DNA from: an uncultured Collinsella sp.
GTDB lineage: Bacteria; Actinomycetota; Coriobacteriia; Coriobacteriales; Coriobacteriaceae
Reading direction: 5' to 3'
Assembly: GCA_900752215.1 (NCBI GenBank)
Contig: CAADUO010000056.1
Coordinates: forward strand, 1 to 64,000
DNA length: 64,000 nucleotides
Below are positions 59,401-64,000 of this stretch, in pieces. How positions within the stretch are numbered: the first letter of the stretch is position 1; every line of letters starts with the position of its first letter. Below the pieces are notes generated by a model that saw nothing but the letters and a program-made list of their open reading frames with translations, had not been told where the DNA came from and did no database searches. Position numbers and translations under genes: made by a program.

Positions 59401-62400
59401 TGTCCGCACTCATCGAAGAGCCGGTGATGAGCTTGCTGTCGACAGCAGCCCGGGTAGCATCGTCAGCTGCAGCCATGGTAAAGGTAAACTTGTCCGGAGC
59501 ATTGGCACCGACAACGACCTTCGTCACGGACGGCGTATAGGTTGCTGCCTCGGCGACCGTATAAGTGTTCTTGAATTTGACCGTCGCGACACCGGTGGAC
59601 GTTGCATCCGAGGGGTAGATCCACTGGCCCTCAAGCTCATCCTTGCCATCGACCTGCTTGCTTACCGATGTCGTGACTCTGAGCGTGCCGTCGCCGTTAT
59701 CCGCCACGACGATTCTGACCGTATGGATCGTCTCGTCGTACGTATAGCCCGTCGCCTTTTCTTTGATCTCGCTCACCGTATAGGTGAACGTCTTTCCAGC
59801 ATCATTCTGCGTGAAGGTGAGCCCACCCGTGGGAACCAGGCTTACGGTCTTGGGGGTATCCGCCTCGACGTTTGCAGTCTCGTAAACCTTGCCGCTTTCG
59901 GGAATGCCAAGCTTGTTGGCAGAGGCCTTGTCGGCAGGTTTGACGGTATAGTAGAACGTGCTCTTAGGCGAGCCGAACACCGTCGCGTCCTTGGGATACG
60001 TCAACGTCTTCTTGATCTGCAGACCGCCAGCGGCGCCATAGTCGAGACTTGCCGTGTAACGGTTCACAAACGAGACAGTAGGCGTCGTGGTGCCAGCCTC
60101 ACTTGTATCGTACTGCTGCACGTAGGTATTCGGATCCTGCTTGAGCTCGGCAATCTTTTCGTCCGTCAACGCACTCGCGTCGTTGGTATCGCCCAGCAGC
60201 TCCGTCACACCCGCGCCCTTGAGCACGGTCGTCACAGCGTAGAGCTTAGCGGGGTCGTCCTTGTGTGCAAGAACCTTGACGAGCACGATAGCGTCACCAG
60301 TGTAGTCGGTGTCATAGGTGTAGCCGGCAGCCGCAGGCTGGTTCTCGCGGATGCGATAGGCAAACGTATGCCCCAGATCCTGTTCCGTGAGCTCACGGGC
60401 AAAGATCCTCTCTTTCCCGCTTGCGCTCACCACAGCGCCGGACACGCCGGCCCCTGCCACCTTATTGGACAGGCTGGCCTCGGAGCCATCGACCGACGTC
60501 TGAACGCCGTTGTACCAAAGGCCCGTCACGGCAAAGGTAAACTGGCCCGCGGTAGAGGCGCGACCCTCAAGGGCCTTGCTCACCGTCACGCCACCAAAGG
60601 TGCCCGACGCATGGTATGCGTTGGTAAAGGCAGCCTTGTCGGTTACGACCTTGTCCGCATCGGAGGCACCGGTGTTGGCGTAGGTCACGCTCGACACGCG
60701 CAGCTCGCCCGTGTGGTTGCCCGACTTATCCAGATCGGTCACCACAACGGTCGCACGGGCGGTATGCTTGTCCATGGACATGCCCGCCGGGCCATCCTGT
60801 GCGGCGTTCTCGGTGATATTGAAGCTAAAGGTGCCCGCGCGGTTGAACGTCACGGTCGGAGCGGCTTCGGTGCCAAGGGAGAACGAGGCCACGCGTCCCG
60901 ACTCGGGCGCGCTAGCGACGGCCTGGTTAGTGTTAATGACAACGGCACCATCCGCTACCGCCTGCTTTGTGGTCTTACCCAGACTAGTTGCGCTGTCATC
61001 GTCCGTAGCGGCGGTAAGGTTAAAGGTGTAGCTCTCGCCTTGGTTCCAGTCGCGGCCGCTCAGGGTCTTTTGGCCCTGAAGGGTCGCGCTCGTGGGCTCC
61101 GCACTATATATATTGGTAAAGGAAGGTGTGGCGTTGTTGCCCAGCTTCTCTACCGAGCCATTCTTTGCGGACTTGTAGTATTCGACCGAAGTCTGGATGC
61201 CGGCACCCTTCTCGGCATTGCGCACCACGGCGTAATAGACCGATCCGTCGTAGGTCATGCCCGTAACGCTGCCGGGATTCTCAACAAGCCTGTACACGTA
61301 GGCACGTCCCGCATCCTTGTTGGCGGTATAAGAGATTTCCGGCCATCTCACCGTGCCATCGACGTTGCCCACGGTGACAGTGTTGCCCTCGGCGCCCTGG
61401 GGCATGGGGGCCGTCATGCTCTTATCGACCGTATCGGGGTTGAACACAGCGCTGTCATCCGCATAGCCACCCATGCCCTCGAGCGCAAAGCTAAAGGCAT
61501 TCTGGGCAAGCGGGAACGTCCCGGCGTTGTCGGTCAGGATCTTTTTGGCCTGGATGGTGATGTTCGCTTCGTGCTCATCGTAGCGGTTGGTGAAGGTTGC
61601 GGTCTTACCAGCGACCTCGACATTCTTCTCGGTACCGGCATCGTCGCGCAACTGCATCATCGTCACGCTCGTAACGACCAGAGCACCGGCGTGGTTGTCC
61701 TCCACCACGACCGTTGCGGTATAGACGGCGGCGGAATAGCTTATACCGCCCGCCCTGGCGTCTGAACCGGGGATAACCTCCCTGATGGTATAGGTGTAGG
61801 TGCCCGGCTTGTAATAGGTGATGTCGCCAAATGTTGCCTTCTCGTGGGCGTCCGTGGTGAACACGACCGTCGACACCTTGCTCTTGGCGCCACCGGGCAT
61901 GGGGACGCCGTCCTCGGCTGTAAGCTGCGCGGTAAAGGTATCGCCATTGGCCCAATTGCGACCTTCGAGCACCTTCTTGGCGCCCAGCTTATTCTGGGCG
62001 TCGAGCGTTACGGGCTTGGCGCTGTAGTTATTGGTGAACTCAAGCGTGTTATCGGCGGAAATCTGTCCGCCCGCAAGCGCGACAATCTTGCCCTCGATGG
62101 TGTTGCCAGTTCCCGACTGCTCCTTGCCGCCGACCTTACGGCTCACGAGGCTAAAGCCGGCCGGAAGCACCGACTCTTCGGCGGAACCGGTCACGGTGTT
62201 GACGATACTCGCCAGCACGTCGCCGTTGGACGCCTCGCGCTTGGTAGTGAGCTCGCTCACGCTATAGCTGGCACCCTTCTTAAGACCGTATACGCGGATG
62301 GTCTCGCCGGCCTTGATGGAGTGGGTGTCGCCGTTCCTAAGCTTAAAGGAATTGCCCACAGCGTTGCCGCTCGCATCGAACACATGCGCCTCGTAGCCCT

Positions 62401-64000
62401 TCTGGGACTCCGGCAAGGTGAACTTAAACGTAAACGTCAGATCCTCGTTATTCGCATCCTTAGTGGGTGCAGTAAGACCAGTATCTGCCGTCACCGTCTT
62501 GGTCACCTGCAGAGGTGCCACGCGGCAATCGGTATACTGCACGGCCGTTGCCGTGGTAAAGAGATGATTGAGCTGGAGTGTGCCCAGATCGGTGCCATTG
62601 GTGGCATCATCGTCTTGATAAAGAGCCATGCGGTTTACGCCCGTATCGGCAAAGATCGTCGCCACCTGACCGTCGCGATCGCCACCATCCTCGACATAAC
62701 GCAGAACGGTCTTGGCGCCCTGCGTCGCCTTGTCGTAGCGCATGTGCATCAAGTCGTCCGCCAGAGAAGGCGTCACGCCCTTGGCAGTGCTCGTCTGGCC
62801 CCACGTCAGGTTACCCTTGACATCTGCACCAGTCGCGCTCTGCAGCTTGCCCTTGATGTGCGTCAGCGTATTATCGATCGAGTCGGGAGAGCCAAACTGC
62901 GCCAACGAGGCAATCAGCGAACCCGGGCCGCTCATGCTACGCACGCCGTCGTTCTCCTCACCGGCGTCCACGTATACGCCCGAATCATCCACGATTACCT
63001 TGGTGATAGTGTTGTTAATCTCATAACCCTCTGGGCTTACAGACTCACGCAGGTAGTACGTACCCTTGATAAGGGGTGCATGCTTTGTCGAATCGAGCGG
63101 GAAGCATGCAGCACCCTCAATGTCATACGGATAGGTCATGCCGTTTGCCTTCACGGTGTCATACGGCTCGGCACCCGATTTAATGGCATACGTGCTGGGA
63201 CTGTCGCCGGTAACGTCCTTGGCCTGGTACAGCTCAAACGTTGCACCGTTCACGGGCTTGCCCAGGTCGTCAACCTTCTGCACAAACAGGCGGTTCTGAA
63301 CGTTGGTGAGGTGGATCACCGTAGAGAACTGCCTGTTTATCGTTTGATATTGGACCATAGAGGTGTTGTCGATGGTTGCCTCCGCCAGAGACGATGCCGT
63401 GGTGTGATACACCGCCACGGTATATTCGGACTGGGACTTGTCCGTCATCATGGCGGCGTACTTCTCGATATCGCCGGGCAGCGACCTGACCGTTACCTCG
63501 TAGTCGCCCTTGGTGTTGACGCCAAAGACGCTCGTATCTGCCGATTTGGCAGCCTCGACCGCGCCGGCAATGCCATGCGCAGGGCATAACTTGTAGCCCT
63601 CGAGCGGGTTGCCCGTGACCGCCGTCCAGGCGTCTTCTTTTGCCTGGTCCAAGTTCTCATTGGTGCGTTTGAGCACGACGGCAAAGGTCGTACCCGAGCT
63701 AATGGGGTTGTCCTTGTTGTCTTTTATGTCTTTGGACAGGGAGATGGTCTCCTTGGCAGCCAGATAGCCACCGTTCAGCCACATGCGGCTGCCTGTCCAT
63801 TGCGTTGTGCCGTCGGCCATGGTGACCGTCGTTTGCGGTGCAACCACCACGCCACCCGAGCCACTCGCCGCAGCCTGCTTGTACTGCAGGTGCAGCTCGC
63901 CTGGCGTTGCGGTGGTCGACGAGGTCAGGCTCGAGCGGTACCCCTCGGGCAGGCCTGTCTCTTTGAGTACAAAGTAGTCGTGCCCGTCGGCATGCTGGTT
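53429..64000 (-). CDS. Giant sortase-anchored adhesin with pilin-type isopeptide domains (5-prime partial)
   Basis: The frame is open to the right edge, so the start and signal peptide lie outside; 3523 residues are visible. Near the visible N-terminus is a SpaA/Cna-B-like domain (VDDLGKPVNGATFELYQ, about nt 63,230-63,280). About 17 FctA/Spy0128-like modules follow, each opening with KTLSGR- or KVLEGR-type sequence, containing a YTY.I.E strand and ending in F.N.Y (FTNRY, FTNIY, FVNRY, FTNSY and others), the pattern of autocatalytic Lys-Asn isopeptide domains. Two DUF11 domains interrupt the series (about nt 57,400-58,150). A Gly/Ser linker leads to the sorting signal MPDTG, a hydrophobic helix and RRRR. 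The 3-prime third (nt 53,430 to about 56,800) is visibly more GC-rich than the rest. A long, protease-resistant adhesive fibre is the likely role. Confidence 0.92.
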   Translation of the reverse strand, partial: NQHADGHDYFVLKETGLPEGYRSSLTSSTTATPGELHLQYKQAAASGSGGVVVAPQTTVTMADGTTQWTGSRMWLNGGYLAAKETISLSKDIKDNKDNPISSGTTFAVVLKRTNENLDQAKEDAWTAVTGNPLEGYKLCPAHGIAGAVEAAKSADTSVFGVNTKGDYEVTVRSLPGDIEKYAAMMTDKSQSEYTVAVYHTTASSLAEATIDNTSMVQYQTINRQFSTVIHLTNVQNRLFVQKVDDLGKPVNGATFELYQAKDVTGDSPSTYAIKSGAEPYDTVKANGMTYPYDIEGAACFPLDSTKHAPLIKGTYYLRESVSPEGYEINNTITKVIVDDSGVYVDAGEENDGVRSMSGPGSLIASLAQFGSPDSIDNTLTHIKGKLQSATGADVKGNLTWGQTSTAKGVTPSLADDLMHMRYDKATQGAKTVLRYVEDGGDRDGQVATIFADTGVNRMALYQDDDATNGTDLGTLQLNHLFTTATAVQYTDCRVAPLQVTKTVTADTGLTAPTKDANNEDLTFTFKFTLPESQKGYEAHVFDASGNAVGNSFKLRNGDTHSIKAGETIRVYGLKKGASYSVSELTTKREASNGDVLASIVNTVTGSAEESVLPAGFSLVSRKVGGKEQSGTGNTIEGKIVALAGGQISADNTLEFTNNYSAKPVTLDAQNKLGAKKVLEGRNWANGDTFTAQLTAEDGVPMPGGAKSKVSTVVFTTDAHEKATFGDITYYKPGTYTYTIREVIPGSDARAGGISYSAAVYTATVVVEDNHAGALVVTSVTMMQLRDDAGTEKNVEVAGKTATFTNRYDEHEANITIQAKKILTDNAGTFPLAQNAFSFALEGMGGYADDSAVFNPDTVDKSMTAPMPQGAEGNTVTVGNVDGTVRWPEISYTANKDAGRAYVYRLVENPGSVTGMTYDGSVYYAVVRNAEKGAGIQTSVEYYKSAKNGSVEKLGNNATPSFTNIYSAEPTSATLQGQKTLSGRDWNQGESYTFNLTAATDDDSATSLGKTTKQAVADGAVVINTNQAVASAPESGRVASFSLGTEAAPTVTFNRAGTFSFNITENAAQDGPAGMSMDKHTARATVVVTDLDKSGNHTGELRVSSVTYANTGASDADKVVTDKAAFTNAYHASGTFGGVTVSKALEGRASTAGQFTFAVTGLWYNGVQTSVDGSEASLSNKVAGAGVSGAVVSASGKERIFARELTEQDLGHTFAYRIRENQPAAAGYTYDTDYTGDAIVLVKVLAHKDDPAKLYAVTTVLKGAGVTELLGDTNDASALTDEKIAELKQDPNTYVQQYDTSEAGTTTPTVSFVNRYTASLDYGAAGGLQIKKTLTYPKDATVFGSPKSTFYYTVKPADKASANKLGIPESGKVYETANVEADTPKTVSLVPTGGLTFTQNDAGKTFTYTVSEIKEKATGYTYDETIHTVRIVVADNGDGTLRVTTSVSKQVDGKDELEGQWIYPSDATSTGVATVKFKNTYTVAEAATYTPSVTKVVVGANAPDKFTFTMAAADDATRAAVDSKLITGSSMSADNGYVEKKQTKEGLKDGEHYQVNFSKLTFNKPGTYTFAINEQVPNVLGEWKYDTHTYTLTVTVTDEGGKLVARDDGTTGSEGFIFTNSYQTSTSYELQGGLEIVKTLNGHDLHAGMFGFTVTGEDTASTEKLKALLRQEDGKLTVTNDEPQADGTSHTGILGGLTFATGDVGKTFTYKVVENNGKQGGYTYDSSYWTAEIAVKNRDNGSLYTETTVKHFDANNVEDTDDAKTYSSKDGIAKAKMFFTNSYIAKGTFEGLAAEKVMDSGDKIEAGQYTFDLYAEKADGSLEKKGEGKTQASESGIATVDFGKVNFKLGDATSGTHEQTIDLAAAVNHGVATKRHNADHTTTYSFNLVAKERLANLPAGVRPVDTSATCRVLLEVTDNNDGTLTPKVTYRDGTENGKIVFHNTRDKVKTIGTVAKPDADIDGQLLSVGDSYVYTINWANTEADAAGNLVSANVTVTDELPTGVVFEAFEGEFADKGAASGQLLTWDLGKQPAGSHGSVRVRVKITEDAVKDAQGAVGTVENKATVTVDNKSYTGTTTNYVPKKSESDAQDSNESGVALGDELTYTIGYKNTEGASATVTITDAVPAGTEFVEFAGDHKDAGSKDNDGNLTWTLKDVPAGKEGTVQFKVRVTEDAFKSGGASGDISNQASVTVGNNPAVKTNTTTDQVSDGRLTLSKTVTAAEGITAPNKAFTFKVLLYQADGTTPLAGTFAFAGRPGGTNGTYVSGQIKSGDTIALKAGGSVTVTLPTGTHYEVQELDSKGELMTSEDGFAVADKANPQKGTVGQATQAGFTNVYSVESTKVENAFKVQKKISGRNWTKADTFTMTLTAQGEAPMPKGAKEGVSTIELHKDAQVGNFGTIEYTKPGTYTYVITEQSGDETALTFSKATYRATVTVTDDGAGKLSAKTKIAQLTDDAGDAVERTVEAAVFTNTAKTGSLTVKKTVVGGDSQREFGFTVTLTDGDGEPVSGTFGKGEHAVTFTDGKATFTLKDGEEKTIAGLPVGARYTVTEDGAEGYTTTVNGADGSKAEGAVAEDGATVAFTNTYGTATEGRDVSTAGLFTKTLEGRDWAEGDSFQFTLTGEGGAPMPEGSADGSKTVSVTAAAGTKAGDRVAFDFGSIRYTLNDIKDAGFAEVGGKRVRAKTFTYTVREVRPDDGSAIVGVSYDGHVATMTVTVTDDGSGNLTATTPAIAQASGGDFVNTYTTELDYSARAGVRLSKTLSGRAMEAGQFAFTVTADAETAAKLGLKTDKDAYAVAAADDGAADLIDLIGGAAESDVKFTDADAGKTYRFTVTETKLGGEGYANDTAPRTVTIAPGYDAATGKLTVTTTVAKDGVEVACSEVSTADDATATPTPVTVAFENSYEATGTLGGEGNAAINATKTLTGRAAAAGEFSFSVRDARGDVVATATNRASGDGEAAGLAFSPIAYTTDALERMVADGTATRAADGSWAIPYTVSEDTAALPAGVTATASSFDITVKATDNGKGGLDVAVVYPEGSDGKLSFVNGYGTNEATVDLAGTKTLAFSQADLGLTQADIADKYTFKIEPLDGAPAPVDASGKTVTEATNDAAGNVALGRVTFKQPSDLDDAEIDGDGLRTKTFAYRVSESGSVDGVVNDATATRTFTVRVVEDTNAGTLVAKVLPAEGTPEGKGAFEFTNTYGVNPTPSSVTDQIKVGKKLKGRDLAEGEFEFQLVEIAADGSESVAAAGRNAADGTVALGPVTYTAPGTHSYELREVAGTAGGVTYDRATYRVRTTVTDAGNGMLTVRHELADAEGNPTGDDSVTFTNGYEAAPVTLKLGTAKVLKGAELKAGQFSFELKSRDGKVMSTAKNAADGSVTFDALTFKQAGTYTFTVSEVDDGQAHVTYDKAVRKIVVTVSDEAADGTKTGYLSARVSYEGDANVPPVFTNSYAENPGTPENPGTPGGGSDGGSDNGSGSGSSGDGSKGGMPDTGDRSLPVEALGAMAGIGALAVAGGAVLYRRRR

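Noticed and set aside
1..64000. tRNA, rRNA, prophage and insertion-sequence genes
   Set aside because: Intergenic regions were read for T-arm-like GTTCGANTC motifs, rRNA segments, transposases and integrases; none was convincing.

Overview
The window looks like a chromosomal segment of a high-GC, Gram-positive gut bacterium of the class Coriobacteriia, most likely Collinsella. This is an inference from the gene families, codon use and sortase-anchored surface proteins; no rRNA or tRNA is present to prove it. Most of the sequence is ordinary, densely packed chromosome with start codons preceded by clear GGAGG-type ribosome binding sites. I see no prophage, insertion sequence, CRISPR array or plasmid replication gene.

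Layout. 0.2-4 kb: a HigBA-type toxin-antitoxin pair, then the release-factor methyltransferase prmC (with an unusual insertion of about 120 residues) and release factor 1 (prfA). 4.1-8.6 kb: an M20 peptidase with an amino-acid ABC importer whose binding protein carries a Tat-type lipoprotein signal. 8.8-14 kb: a LacX-like aldose epimerase, a membrane protein, an MFS exporter, a low-molecular-weight phosphatase, a TIGR04076 protein and a pyridoxamine kinase. 14.4-18.7 kb: a MarR regulator and a heterodimeric ABC exporter. 19-25 kb: a membrane GGDEF protein, then a LysR regulator divergent from an SDR / OFA-type MFS / Gfo-Idh-MocA catabolic operon. 25-32 kb: tex, a transaldolase-family gene, a Cof-type HAD phosphatase and an RlmKL-type rRNA methyltransferase. 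32-37 kb: a potassium module (kup, a 64-residue membrane peptide, a short KdpD-like kinase and a KdpE-like regulator). 37-40 kb: a nitroreductase and an LTA-synthase-family enzyme. 40-64 kb is a cell-surface region: three sortase-type proteins (one with FG-GAP-like repeats, one coiled-coil, one giant isopeptide-domain adhesin that runs off the right edge), a second heterodimeric ABC exporter, a flavodoxin, a DUF4143 ATPase and the SRP RNA gene.

The least explained part is the intergenic DNA. I found four dispersed families: (1) three copies of a structured element whose outer stem changes by compensatory substitutions while a bulged A is kept; (2) five short hairpins of the type GACAAAGGG...CCCTTTGTC whose outer stem positions also covary; (3) three arrays of 61-62 bp tandem units, each unit itself a dyad, two of which flank the FG-GAP surface-protein gene together with inverted copies of (4) a 56-57 bp hairpin element. 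The surface gene therefore sits between inverted composite repeats about 5 kb apart, which would be substrates for inversion. Several convergent gene pairs are also separated by long perfect or near-perfect inverted repeats. All of this was read by eye; alignments, database searches and structure scans were not run.
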